The position numbers and the translations under genes are program-made. The notes below the pieces were generated by a model. That model did no database searches. It was not told the DNA's origin and saw only the letters and a list, made by a program, of their open reading frames with translations. A stretch of DNA of 64,000 nt. It comes from Flaccisagitta enflata. Lineage: Eukaryota > Chaetognatha > Sagittoidea > Aphragmophora. Positions 52,476 to 63,983 of the stretch are shown here, piece by piece (position 1 is the stretch's first letter; each line of letters opens with the position of its first letter). Where the stretch lies: NCBI GenBank assembly GCA_965153355.1, contig OZ231126.1, positions 103,106,001 through 103,170,000 of the forward strand, given 5' to 3'.

Positions 52476-52601
52476 ATGGCGGAAGACGCGGACGATACAA
52501 AGCGTCGTTTAGCTGGAGAAGAATCAACGAAAAATAAGGCCTCTTTAACTCAAAGCGATTGTCAACTCTTAAGTTGTTATTTTGGCTTTAGCGCTTGTTG
52601 A
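52476..52601 (+). CDS. Short upstream frame, 41 codons
   Basis: ATG GCG context, M-A-E-D-A-D-D-T-K-R-R-L-A-G-E-E, ends TGA 54 bp before the gene H start. Could be an upstream reading frame of the H transcript or a first exon; unsupported beyond its position and composition. Confidence 0.3.
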   Translation: MAEDADDTKRRLAGEESTKNKASLTQSDCQLLSCYFGFSAC

Positions 52602-52655
52602 CAAATTGCGGAATTTCCCCGCCGGCGCTTACGAGACGCATCGAGTTACGTCAGG

Positions 52656-52706
52656 ATGATGCTGAGCAAAAACGACGCCAAAAATTTTGACGACGCGATA
52701 GGTGAA

Positions 52707-52775
<69 letters not shown>

Positions 52776-53042
52776 CGTTCAAGCAATTCAACTGGGAACA
52801 ATAACAATGAAGAGAATAATCATAAGAATGAGCCTTTCAACTTGGCCGAGTTGCTCGATGGAAACATGCCTACTATTTTCGAATCAGACATGGACGATCT
52901 CATACGGATATTTCGAGAAGGTTCTACATTCACAGACAAACAAATGGAGGGTGTCTTGCGGACATACTCGGCCTTCTCGCGATTGTATCCACAAGATTTG
53001 GCTGTTTCAAACGGATACGCTAGAATTCTTCTCATAGGGCCG
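52656..53042 (+). CDS. Gene H, first exon, with poly-Gln tract
   Basis: Starts M-M-L-S-K-N-D-A-K-N-F-D-D-A-I-G, then about 22 Gln encoded by pure CAA repeats, an Asn-rich linker, and a better-mixed region with NLAELLDGNMPTIFESDMDD and RTYSAFSRLYPQDLAVSNGY. A donor GGGCCG|GTGCGT ends the exon at 53042; reading through would stop after ten more codons. Downstream exons were not found before the (GA)n tract at 53107. The poly-Gln length is likely variable because it is a perfect microsatellite. Unknown function. Confidence 0.5.
52707..52773 (+). repeat. Coding (CAA)n microsatellite
   Basis: About 22 uninterrupted units, read as Gln in gene H. Confidence 0.9.
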
Positions 53043-53102
53043 GTGCGTATGAATAAAAAGAAAACAACCTGATCAAAACAAAAACAAAACAAAATGTTTC
53101 GT

Positions 53103-53106
<4 letters not shown>

Positions 53107-53177
<71 letters not shown>

Positions 53178-53181
53178 GACA

Positions 53182-53212
<31 letters not shown>

Positions 53213-53215
53213 AAT
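53107..53215. repeat. (GA)n microsatellite
   Basis: Pure GA then GACAGAGA variants. No gene uses it. Confidence 0.95.
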
Positions 53216-53786
53216 CAAACGCGAAAAACACGACGGACGAAATAAAGGCCCAAAAAATCATGTTTCCAATTGCCGGATATTCGCTTTTACCACCCTTCTT
53301 TTATACAACCACGGCCATCATCATGAGCACCGCATTATCGTCATCATCATCATTATGATCATCATCATCATTATCGTCATCATCCTCATGATCATTGCCA
53401 ATCCTCTACGTATATCGCATTATGGAGCTGTTGGAATAAGGCGGGAGAAAAAAGAGTCTTTTCTCTCTCTCTCTCTCTCTCTCTCACTTTCACTCACTCT
53501 CTCTCTCATTTTCTCTTTTCTCTCTCTCTCTCTCTCTCTGCTATTTGATCCATCCATCCGTCCGTCCATCAGTCCGTCCGTCCATCAGTGGGTCCGCCCT
53601 TCTGTCCAACGATCCGTCCATCCGACTGTTCCGTAAGTCTATCTGTCTTTCTGTCTGTTTATCTGTCTGTCACTCTCTCTGTCTATCTGTCCGCCTGCCT
53701 GTCCACTTGTCTGTCTGTCTGTCTGTCTGTCCACTTGTCTGTCTGTCTGTCTGTCTGTTTGTCTAAAACATTTTTCTTTCTTTTTT

Positions 53787-53846
<60 letters not shown>

Positions 53847-53882
53847 TTTGAATAGCCCTAATATTAATGTCCGCTGTCGTCT
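53216..53882. other. Microsatellite cluster
   Basis: (CATCAT)n-like at 53305-53395, (TC)n at 53463-53540, GTCC/CATC at 53548-53630, (CTGT)n at 53640-53765, (TTTC)n at 53780-53848. No gene seen. Confidence 0.85.
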
Positions 53883-54043
53883 CAGCCCGGCGGGTGCAGC
53901 TGCGGTGGGTCACGTGATCCCGGGATCTTCTGTCTCGTCTTCTGTCCCATGGGCATAAAAAAAAAGAAAATAGCAGCCCAAAGGCAGTACGTGGTCAGCA
54001 GTACCCGTGCCCTGCTTGAGTAGGAAGTGATGAAGGTTGAGAG

Positions 54044-54500
54044 GGAGCAGGGCAGCGGCCCCGAAGGGGACAAAGTCCTGTAGAACACAGGGGGAATCTG
54101 TCCGTCCGTCCATCCGTTTGTCCGTCCGTCCGTCCTGTTTGCCTTCCTTCTGTCCAGGATGCCCTGTTATTCAAATTTTCATTGAATATCAAGGAGAACT
54201 GACAAAAGGCAAAATATGGACAATGGTACCCTTGCCATTTTTGTATAGTTTGTAGGTTAAGTTGAGGCAGGAGCAGGCCAGGATCTGGGTCTCTGAGGCC
54301 AGAATCTGGGTCTCAGAGACCAATTTCTTGGTCTCAGAGGCAAGGATTTCAGTTTCTGAGGTCAGGATTTGGTCCTCTGAGGCTAGGATTTAGGTCTTTT
54401 AGACCAGCACCTAGGTCTTGGAGGTCAGAATCTGGGTCCCAAAGGTCAGGATCTGGGTCTCTAAGGCTTGGATGTGGGTTTTTGGAGCCAGAATCTAAGT
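54044..54500 (+). repeat. Family 2: core plus degenerate minisatellite, third copy
   Basis: GGGCAGCGGCCCCGAAGGGG and GTCCTGTAGAACACAGGGGG at 54049-54095, GTCC tandems, then from about 54270 an array of CTGAGGCCAGAATCTGGGT, about 24-bp units. A GTGGGTCACGTGATCCCG stretch precedes the core. Confidence 0.75.
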
Positions 54501-54599
54501 TTAAGATGGCCTATAGAAAATTTTTAAATCGCGCACAGAAAATTTAGTAGATGGCCCTGGTGGAGCTGATTCCAAATCTGTGCCCATTTAATTTTGCAT

Positions 54600-54955
54600 G
54601 AACATTAAGTACCTGAAAAAACCTCAAGTAGGTTTTCTTGGGGCACTAGCTTAAAGGAGCAATAGAAAAAAATAAGTACAGCCAGGTACAAGGCAATTAT
54701 AGTCGCGGGTGGGCACGGGCAGTGATGTGAGAGGACATTCAAGCACTTTAGTAGGAGCGACGATGCAAAAAATGCAAAAACTGACAAACGAGACTGACCG
54801 ATGAACCAACCAACCAACAGACAGACCAACGACCCCCATGGCTTATAGAGTCATGTGGCACGTGATTAAAAACGAGGCTTGTGGGTGGGCAGGAGCACTG
54901 ATACAGAAGACCATTCAGGCACTCAGGCTGGTCCAGTTGCGTGCTTCGCGTAGCG
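54600..54955 (-). repeat. Hairpin family 1 copy and adjoining fragment
   Basis: GCCAGGTACAAGGCAATTAT, GTCGCGGGTGGGCACGGGC and GAGTCATGTGGCACGTGATT at 54690-54868; then another partial copy (GAGGCTTGTGGGTGGGCAGG) to 54955. Confidence 0.7.
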
Positions 54956-55566
54956 AAAAATTTGATTTTCTTCTCCACCCGCTAACCCAACATGGAGTGA
55001 AAAAAATCCCGAAGATGACCGTTTTCCTTTTCTCAAAATTCCTTCATCTTCCTGTTTGTTTTGGCCTTAAAGTTTACTCAGATTTCCCAGAATTCAGCAA
55101 AATTCTGTGTACTCTTGTTACAAAAGGAATAATTGTTAGTTTTAGAAGATCATGATTTTTGTGAAAATAGATTAAAGTATCAGAGCATAAGTAATGTAAG
55201 AGCTTGTGAAAATGCTAATTAACAATTCTCTAAAGAGAAGAAATATATAAAAGCTAATTCAAAGAAGATTAGCATACTTTTTTATCCCACTGCAATATAC
55301 AAATTAGGCTCTCAAAAACAATTTTCTAAAAACGGAAGATGAACAATTTTTGATAAAAGAAAAATGGTAAGGGTCTTAAAATTAGCCACTCCACATTAGT
55401 TAAAGAGGATGAAAAGAAATAAGCAACTTTTGCTATGTGAAGCACCCAACTGGTCCAGTGATATAAAATCGCAAAACTCGACATACATGATGAACCGACA
55501 AACGGAGCGACCAAGCGACGGACACTGCTCAATACTCCTGATGCATCACGGCCTCTACTTATCTGT
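54956..55566. other. Unique AT-rich spacer
   Basis: No gene; short frames lack splice or motif support. Confidence 0.4.
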
Positions 55567-55570
55567 AGGT

Positions 55571-55613
<43 letters not shown>
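55567..55613. repeat. (CTAT)n microsatellite
   Basis: About 11 units. Confidence 0.95.
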
Positions 55614-55614
<1 letters not shown>

Positions 55615-55708
55615 ATTTATCTATCGACCAATCACGGGCTACCCCAACTATACGTCTATTGAGTAATTATTTATCTTTTTAGAGAGAGATAAACCTATCA
55701 AGCAACGT

Positions 55709-55880
55709 GAGTGTGTGTGTGTGCGTGTGCGTGCGTGTGTGCGCGTGTGTGCGCGTGTGTCTGCGTGTTCGTGCGTGTGTTTGCGTGTGTCTGCGTGTGT
55801 GCATGTGTGCATGTGTGCGTGTGTGCATGTGCGCGTGTGCGCATGTGCGCATGTGCGCATGTGCGCATGTGCGCGTGTGT
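55709..55880. repeat. (GTGTGC)n/(GTGCGC)n array
   Basis: TG-rich array with GTGCGCGTGT and GCATGTGCGC subunits. Cys/Val-rich translations are artefacts. Confidence 0.9.
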
Positions 55881-56163
55881 TTCACTATAACACATTTTCG
55901 GTAGATTTCATGATTTCATAATAAAGAAATATTCCAAAATCACTTTTAGGAATAATAGAAAGTAGGGTACGCGACGAGATATTCAAAGGGCAATCAGCCA
56001 GAAGTCCGATCTTTGGTGCCCTTTTCTTCTTTTCATTGTCGTTGTTGTAACTTTTTTTTCGGGGGGGGGCCGCCCCCCCCTGTTGCAGAAATAAACGTTC
56101 CTGAAAAGAGCAAAGAGAAGTTTGAAAACCAAAACACTTAGTTACGACTCATGGAAAAAAAAC
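55881..56163. other. Spacer with G/C homopolymer hairpin
   Basis: Contains GGGGGGGGGCCGCCCCCCCC at about 56061-56080, a self-complementary G/C run. Confidence 0.6.
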
Positions 56164-56360
56164 TTTTTTAGTCGCGTGCACGCGACTCTACAACCTGCTT
56201 TGTCCGTCGGTCGGTTAGTCGGTTGGTCGGTCGCACTTTACTTTTTTTTATGATTTTATTTCTTTGACCTCACTGCTCCTGCCCAAATGGTCTGGTGACC
56301 TCAAATGTGGCCCCTGCCCACCCGCACGCAACTTCGGTAGCCGTGTATCCCGCCTTGTTA
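56164..56360 (+). repeat. Hairpin family 1, full-length copy
   Basis: Closest relative of the copy at 7803: TTTAGTCGCGTGCACGCGAC, GGTCTGGTGACCTCAAATGT, CCCTGCCCACCCGCACGC, GTAGCCGTGTATCCCGCC. Confidence 0.85.
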
Positions 56361-56625
56361 ATTGTGGACACGCAACTCAATAATAGGCTTTAAAATCCAT
56401 CCGTCAGTCCATCTGTTGGTCCATCTGTTGGTCCGTCCGTTGGTCCATTGTCAATTGGTCCAATGGTCCGTCACGGTCGAGTTGAAAATGCAAAAAAAAA
56501 AACGCGCATTTTTTCTGCTGCAGTTGTGTGTGCGTGTGCGTGTGCGAGGGAGTGTGTCGGAGGGGGCTTGGATTTCCCAGGCCACCCGTCTGCAACAATA
56601 TTGTGACCCCGTGTCACTTGTTTTA
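56361..56625 (+). repeat. Hairpin family 1 variant, adjoining copy
   Basis: AATTGTGGACACGCAACT, AATAATAGGCTTTAAAATCC, GTCCATCTGTTGGTCC tandems, and the CAATATTGTGACCCCGTGTC tail also seen at 35575 and 46045. Confidence 0.75.
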
Positions 56626-57131
56626 TATCTAGGGTCAGTTATAGCGGGTTTAACTGTATTTCTAACAGGTTAAGCGGCAGACCTAGAGTCAAATTGAGGA
56701 GGAACCAGAGAAAGAGGGACAACTTTCTATAGGTGTATGAGGCTGTATAAAAAGATACTTCTTAGTTCTCACCATACATAATTTGCAAGAATAACTCACC
56801 CGATATAGATTTTGGCGCCAGGGAAAGACCTGAATGAGAACATAAACATTTGTAAAAGCATTTTGGAATATTTCAAACATTGCATCTTTATACCCCCATT
56901 GTCCAAACGATTCTTGTTATTTACCTTTTTGGTAATTTTCAGTTGTTCAAGGCATAGCTTTTCTTGCCCACGGTTTCTGCATTAGCGCGATTCAATTCAC
57001 ATAGAGGCATTGCAATACTCCAACCTGTTGCAATCATACTTTTGAGTGTATCACATCGAGGCAGCAACTTTTTGCTTCGTCAATTGATGTGTTAGTTTAT
57101 CAGAACATCGGGCTGTTGTCCAAATTTTTTG

Positions 57132-57136
<5 letters not shown>
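56626..57136. other. Spacer upstream of the LINE
   Basis: Unique sequence; includes AGTTATAGCGGGTTTAACTG near 56638, resembling a pogo-like terminus without a partner. No gene. Confidence 0.4.

Positions 57137-57193
<57 letters not shown>
57137..57193. repeat. (TC)n microsatellite
   Basis: About 28 units, adjoining the presumed 5' end of the LINE. Confidence 0.95.
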
Positions 57194-57458
57194 AAAATCC
57201 ATGCTAGCGTCCAGACGCAATTTCCGTTGAATTTTATAATTTCTTGAGAGCCAAATCCTTTTTCCTTCTCTTTCTGCCTGTTATTTCTTTAATTCTTGTA
57301 ACGAATGCGATCAACTGATACGCAACCGCGCAACCGCCACTTCGATTTCGGAAAAAGTTGTATCTCTTTACGCTGAGGACGGAAAACAAAGGAAATTAAT
57401 AAAAGGCGGACGGATTACTCACAGCGGCCCGTTTGTCGGGCTGCCAACGGATGCGAAA

Positions 57459-59462
57459 ATGGGGAAGCCAGCGCCGCCTGCGGAATTAAAGATAGATGAC
57501 GTCATTTCCGAACGAGCAAAGAAGCTGATAACAGATGTACAACGTATAGCTGAGGGAACAGTCTATGTTTATCAATGGAACATAGACAAGTCGGAAGCGG
57601 CGCCGCTTGGTTTGTACGTGGAACCACCAAAGATCGAAAAGACGTGTGACATGCTTGAACTTTTGGGTTCAACCAAATCTGAAATCAAGGACGGGTTTAA
57701 ATTCGACTTGGGTAGCGTCACGGGATTTCAAGGCTCCCATATGGAAGTTTATCGCTCAGGGAAGATGCAGGTGCAGTGGCCCAAAGCGGGAAAAACTCGA
57801 AATGCCCCAGACTTCATCGCCACTGCCTTCCTGGATGTTGTCGATGCAATTGCTAAAACGCTCAAGGATTCCAGAATCACAACTTCTACAGAAGCCAGCA
57901 TCAACAACGCCGACAGTGAACTTAACAACGCCAACAGCGACAACGTCAACAACAACAACAACAACGCCAACAACGACAATGTCAACAACAACAACGCCAA
58001 CAACGCCAACAATAACGCCAACAACAACGCTAACGCCAACAACAGCAACATCAACAACGCCAACAACAACAATGTCGACCCCACATCCGGAGTGCCAACA
58101 CTGGTTACGTCAGCACCAACATCAACGTCAGCAGAACCGCGGAATGATGACGGTAAATATGCTTCATTGCCTATCATCTTGAAGCATCGTCTTCCAGAGG
58201 ATATAAAAGGAAATCCAAAAGAGCTAGCCAAGATTATTCAGGAGTTGAAGCCACAAGCAAAGATAAAGTCGCTTAAAGTCCTGCAGTCAGGTGACATCAT
58301 GGTAGTTGGGCAGGAGCCTCATGATTACAGCATCCTTAAGCAAGAGTGGCCTGAGAAGTATGGTCGAATAACTCCCCAACTTCCCGCTGACAAGTCTGTC
58401 AATCAGCGCGTCCTCATTCTCGATCTGCCAATATCGATTGAGGATAAAGAAATTGAAGACAATCTATTTGAATTTGACCTTCATCCAAAACAAATCACGC
58501 GCTTTTGCAAAAGAGGCTCACAGGAGAAGTCCACTACTGTCATGGTCACATTTGCCTCGAAAGAGCAAAAAGAAAAGCTGATAGCTCAGGGGTATTGCCA
58601 GTTCTTTCAAAAGTTTACCGTTGTTGAGTATCATGAAAACCCCGACATACCGCAATGCTTTAGATGCCAGGCTTTCAACCACCACCATAGCGCATGTCAA
58701 GCTGAAAAGCAGAAGTGTCTCCGCTGCGCAGGTGATCATCGTCATCGGGTTTGTCCAAATGATCGCAACAACGTGAAATGTGCAAACTGTGGTGAAAATC
58801 ATGTTTCAACGTACAAAGGATGCAGAGTCTACAAAGAGGCTGTGCAGGTTGAAAGGGAAAGGAGGCGCCTTCAAATCAACACGCCGCTTACTACAAGGAA
58901 TCCTGGTGTCGAGAGCACTGCAGTGTTGCCAGTGCAGCAACAGCGACCGCCGTGTCTGCAACAACAGCTTCCGCAACATCAGCAACAAGGGCAAATGCAA
59001 CATCAGCAACAGTCGCTACAACAGCAACAGCCGCATCAACAGCAGCAGCATCATCAACACCAGCCGCAGCAGGGGCCAACTCCATCTCATTCACAACAGC
59101 AGCAACAATACCCCCAACAGCAGAATCTGCAACATTTGCAATCGCCATTACTTGCAACTGGACTCGTGAGCTCTGGCTCCATGGAAGCCATGATTTCGGC
59201 ATTCACTCTTTGTATCCAAATGGTAGCTGATGCAATGAGGGAAATGATGAGCAGCGGCCAAACAATGCAAGAAGCAGATTGCCGCACAATAGCGCAAATT
59301 TGCGTTGAAACATTCACCTCTTTGAATTCGAATCAACAGCCTAATGTATGGGAAATAGCTGCAAACAGACGACGAATCAGGGCGCAATGCAACCAAGCAG
59401 ACTCTCCGCCAATCTCCGCCTCTCCCCAACCGCCTCTGCGCCAACCGCAGCAGGATGGATGA
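57459..59462 (+). CDS. Jockey-type ORF1: RNA-binding Gag-like protein
   Basis: 667 residues. An N-terminal mixed domain, an Asn-rich linker (about 150-215), an RRM-like/PRE_C2HC region (Q-R-V-L-I-L-D-L-P-I then S-T-T-V-M-V-T-F-A), and three knuckles in tandem: CFRCQAFNHHHSAC, CLRCAGDHRHRVC and CANCGENHVSTYKGC (about 58658-58830). A Gln-rich tail follows (about 490-560), then a C-terminal helix. In Jockey elements ORF1 protein binds the element RNA and takes it to the nucleus. The stop TGA at 59460 overlaps the ORF2 start (ATGGATGA), suggesting reinitiation or a coupled start for ORF2. Confidence 0.85.
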   Translation: MGKPAPPAELKIDDVISERAKKLITDVQRIAEGTVYVYQWNIDKSEAAPLGLYVEPPKIEKTCDMLELLGSTKSEIKDGFKFDLGSVTGFQGSHMEVYRSGKMQVQWPKAGKTRNAPDFIATAFLDVVDAIAKTLKDSRITTSTEASINNADSELNNANSDNVNNNNNNANNDNVNNNNANNANNNANNNANANNSNINNANNNNVDPTSGVPTLVTSAPTSTSAEPRNDDGKYASLPIILKHRLPEDIKGNPKELAKIIQELKPQAKIKSLKVLQSGDIMVVGQEPHDYSILKQEWPEKYGRITPQLPADKSVNQRVLILDLPISIEDKEIEDNLFEFDLHPKQITRFCKRGSQEKSTTVMVTFASKEQKEKLIAQGYCQFFQKFTVVEYHENPDIPQCFRCQAFNHHHSACQAEKQKCLRCAGDHRHRVCPNDRNNVKCANCGENHVSTYKGCRVYKEAVQVERERRRLQINTPLTTRNPGVESTAVLPVQQQRPPCLQQQLPQHQQQGQMQHQQQSLQQQQPHQQQQHHQHQPQQGPTPSHSQQQQQYPQQQNLQHLQSPLLATGLVSSGSMEAMISAFTLCIQMVADAMREMMSSGQTMQEADCRTIAQICVETFTSLNSNQQPNVWEIAANRRRIRAQCNQADSPPISASPQPPLRQPQQDG

Positions 59463-62217
59463 CGTCAAAATCATAAGCATCAATGTCAATGGACTTCGAA
59501 CACGAGAATCAGATTTAACTAAATTTATAAGCGAAGAAGGAGAAAATTGTATTTATGCTTTAAGTGATACGCGACTCACGAAGGATACAACTATACAAAG
59601 GATAGAGGGTTATTCAATGCTAAGAAGTGACAGAGTTGTTCAGGGCCCAATGCCACATCGAGCAGCAACAGCTGGCGGCGTAGCTATTCTTGTTCCAAGT
59701 AAATGGACATGCCAGCAGGTTAAGATCAATTTTAAAGGGGACGGTATAGAAGTAGTTGCAGCAATCATCTTTCCATCAGGCCAAAACTGCCAACCGTTGA
59801 AACTCATGTCGGTTTATAATCATCCTGGCTTTCATTTTCCCGTTGAGCTCTTTCAAGAATTCAAAAATATATGCTTCAATAAAAATTCAGTCAATGGCCT
59901 CATTGTCGGAGATTTTAATTGTCCCCACATGGCAATTGGTTCAAGAACTTCAAACGAGTTTGGCAATAAACTCATCCAGAACTTAAACAACGAAAATTTA
60001 GTCTTTTTCAATAATGGTGATCCCACATACTATAGCAATGCCTCAGGCCTTCCAAACCTACTTGATCTGGCAATTGGAGAGCCATCAACATGCCCGATAA
60101 TTAAATCATGCATCGTCAGAGGCGATATTGGGTCTGACCATTTGCCACTGATAACTTCTCTCATTTTCAAAGTGAAGCCAACAAGACATTGCAAAGTCAA
60201 CTTGAAGCTATGGGCAGCTAATGTTGATAAAGACATGGAAAGCATACTGCTAACAGATGACCTAGACAGAAATATAGACAATATCAATGATATTGTAAGA
60301 GAAGCACACTCAAAGAGCTGTATCTACTTCTCTGCAAGAAAAAGGAAACTGCCTCCGGAAATAATGATGAACATTCGATTGAGAAAAATGCTTCTTAAGG
60401 CTCGACAAAGTGCTCAAACAAACTTAAGTCGTATGCTACTCACCAAACGATATAACTTGATGAATAACAAGGTTAAGCGACAAATCCAAGAATATGATGA
60501 AGAGCAAGTTCAAAAACTGGCTGAATCCATCTGTGATGCAAAGTGCACAAACAGAATGTGGAAGCTCTTTAATAGATACAAAAACAAGTGTCAAGACATT
60601 GACGAGCCAGAAACTCCATTGCTCAAACCTGATGGCGACCTTACTTCAGATGATAAGAGCCAATGTACAGAATTTGCAAGATAAGTGCGCAGTGTTCATC
60701 AAACTCCAGACAGTCCATTCTTTGACAACAAGTTCAAAGAAGAGGTTGATAGAAACATTGGAGAACAGAGTCTGAAAATTGATACAAAGTCCATACCACC
60801 CATTGATGTTGCTCGATTGGACAATCTTCTAATGGAAGTGAAAGCAAACTCCGCACCAGGAGAGGATCTTGTTACATACGATTTAATTAAGGTATGCTCC
60901 GTCAAGACACGAAGTATCTTGTGCTCTTTGTTCAACCAATGCCTGTCCAAAAATATCTTTCCGGTCGCGTGGAAGTCTGCAAAAGTAAGGATGCTTGCCA
61001 AGCCCAGAAGAGACAAATCTCAGGCTTGCAACTACCGGCCAATCTCATTGCTATCCTGTTTGGGAAAAATGTTGGAACGATTCATTTACAGCAATCTCCT
61101 CGACGAATTGAATCAAAAGCAGTTTTTTAATGACAATCAAGCGGGATTTAGAAAAAAGAGAATGACCTCGGAGCACCTCTTCAGACTTGCTCAACAGACA
61201 AGCAATGGCTTTAAGTTAAGGAAATGTACACTTGCTCTCTTTCTTGATGTTCGCGCTGCTTTCGACTCGGTATGGAAAAATGGACTAAAGTTGAAAATCA
61301 ACAAAATTGGCCTTTCAGACCAAATGCGCAATTTACTCTTTTCGTTTTTGGATCAAAGAACGTTAAGAGTAAACGTGAATGGAACGGTGTCAGAGGTAGT
61401 TACACTTGAGGCAGGAACGCCGCAAGGTTCATGTCTATCTCCTATCCTCTACTTGATTTATGTAAATGACATGACAGATGTTCTAAATCTCGACAAAGTG
61501 AGCGCTTCCCAATTCGCGGATGACACTGGGGTGTGGTGTACAGAATCCAATGTAGAAACAGCAAAAAGGTCAATTCAAGATGCAGTCGTGAGCCTGGAAA
61601 AATGGTGCCAAAAGTGGTTTGTTTCACTTCATCCTGCAAAGTCAAAACTCATACTTTTCACGAAGTGCTTCCGACACAAGGCGGAAGTAGAGGAAAATGG
61701 TCTGTCAATTGTTCTTTTCAATGAGCCTGTCCCGGCAGTGAATGAGGCGGACTTTCTTGGGGTAACGTTTGACTCGAGACTCACTTACGAACCACAAATA
61801 CGCAAGTCATTGACGAAGGCCTATAAAAGACTGAACCTACTCCGCATGATATCAACATTGTCAACAAAAAACAATCCCGACATGCTAGCAGTTCTCTACA
61901 AGTCCATAATAAGGCCGATATTTGAATATGGTAGCATATGCATGATAAGCGCAGCCGACTGTCACATGGAAAAGCTTCAACTACTGCAAAACCAAGCACT
62001 TAGGTCGGTTCTGAAAACCCCAAGTTACGTGGCAATCAAAGACCTTCATGACTCATCTGGCGTGCCCATGATCAAGGATCACCTGTTATCATTCGCGCGC
62101 AACCAACTCGCCAACATGAAGAAACATTCGCCGTTAATACAACCTGCAATCGATGAATACGAAAAAGTCAAGAGAATCAAAGAAAACGCCTCAATTCTCG
62201 ACGTTCTTTCAACTTAA
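59455..62217 (+). CDS. Jockey-type ORF2: endonuclease and reverse transcriptase, one premature stop
   Basis: 920 codons in one frame except for TAA at 60682-60684. The first 410 codons hold an apurinic-type endonuclease: IISINVNGLR near the start, SDTRL, GGVAILVPSK, GDFNCPH and GSDHLPL. After the stop comes the RT: SAPGEDLVTYDLIK, CNYRPISLLSCLGKMLERF (about 61030), FLDVRAAFDSVW, AGTPQGSCLSPILY and the catalytic FADD (about 61513-61524), followed by the thumb region. There is no RNase H domain, as is normal for Jockey. The stop lies between the two domains, so a truncated endonuclease would be made unless it is read through. Confidence 0.85.
60682..60684 (+). pseudogene. In-frame TAA in LINE ORF2
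   Basis: Sequence reads F-A-R, TAA, V-R-S with no shift of frame; the next residues continue a normal linker into the RT. Confidence 0.9.
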
Positions 62218-62229
62218 TTGGAAATTAAG

Positions 62230-62231
<2 letters not shown>

Positions 62232-62320
<89 letters not shown>
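62232..62320 (+). repeat. (CAA)n tail of the LINE
   Basis: About 29 pure CAA units right after the ORF2 stop region. Some non-LTR elements end in simple repeats in place of poly-A, so this is probably the 3' terminus. Confidence 0.85.
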
Positions 62321-62322
62321 CC

Positions 62323-63318
<996 letters not shown>

Positions 63319-63532
63319 GGTGTTACGCGGAAATTCGACGCTGGAGATTACAAGCAACTCGATGGCGCTGCCGTCGCATGATCAACGACTCAACGCCGGT
63401 GCTAACGTGGAAAATTGGCGACGGCAACGATGAAACGAATTCAGCAATGGCCGCGCAAGTTTCAAGCCGGAAACGAAACAGATTCAACGGCAACCAAAGA
63501 CTAAGCACTATATCCTTCCATCTGCATGCCTG

Positions 63533-63535
<3 letters not shown>
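63319..63535. other. Unique flank of the (CAA)n cluster
   Basis: Moderately GC-rich sequence with GGAAATTCGACGCTGGAGAT and GCGATGGC-like words; could be a coding remnant or host 5' region, but no exon can be defended. Confidence 0.4.
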
Positions 63536-63587
<52 letters not shown>

Positions 63588-63590
63588 CTC
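63536..63590. repeat. (TC)n microsatellite
   Basis: About 27 units. Confidence 0.95.
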
Positions 63591-63904
63591 TCTGTGATTT
63601 ATCTGAGCCCAACCTATGTCCGTATGTCTGGCTGTATGCTTGCCTGCTCATTCCCCCCTCCACAACCACAACCACAAGCTTCGAAAAGACCAAAAGTGGT
63701 GGAAGTCATAAAAAGAGAAAGAAGAAATCCGAAGATGAAATAACTATATCTGTCTGTCTGTTTGTTTGTCCATTGGCCTGCGAGTCTGCTCACCAACTAC
63801 CTTGAAGAAACTCAAAGCATTAGACTGCCGAATTGACATGAAAAATGAAAAATCCGCTCCTATAGACTTGTACACAGTCTCGACGGAAGTATATCATCCA
63901 TCCA

Positions 63905-63910
<6 letters not shown>
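63591..63910. other. Spacer between (TC)n tracts
   Basis: Unique sequence with a short TCTGTCTG run at 63751; no gene. Confidence 0.45.
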
Positions 63911-63980
<70 letters not shown>

Positions 63981-63983
63981 ACC
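63911..63983. repeat. (TC)n microsatellite at the window end
   Basis: About 35 units, preceded by CATC repeats. Confidence 0.95.

Larger units (their letters stand above)
57194..62320 (+). mobile_element. Jockey-clade LINE (non-LTR retrotransposon)
   Basis: A 5' leader (about 57194-57458), ORF1, an 8-bp overlap, ORF2, and a (CAA)n tail beginning 15 bp after the ORF2 stop. ORF order, the overlapping start, the zinc-knuckle ORF1 and the endonuclease-RT ORF2 without RNase H match Jockey elements. Full coding length is retained and only one nonsense codon is present, so the copy is young or was recently active. The 5' boundary is estimated; no target duplication was recognised. Confidence 0.8.

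Noticed and set aside
17517-60684. Reassigned TAA codon in this organism
   Set aside because: TAA also ends apparently complete frames (A1, A2, gene B, BEL Pol, LINE ORF2), so sense decoding of TAA is not supported.
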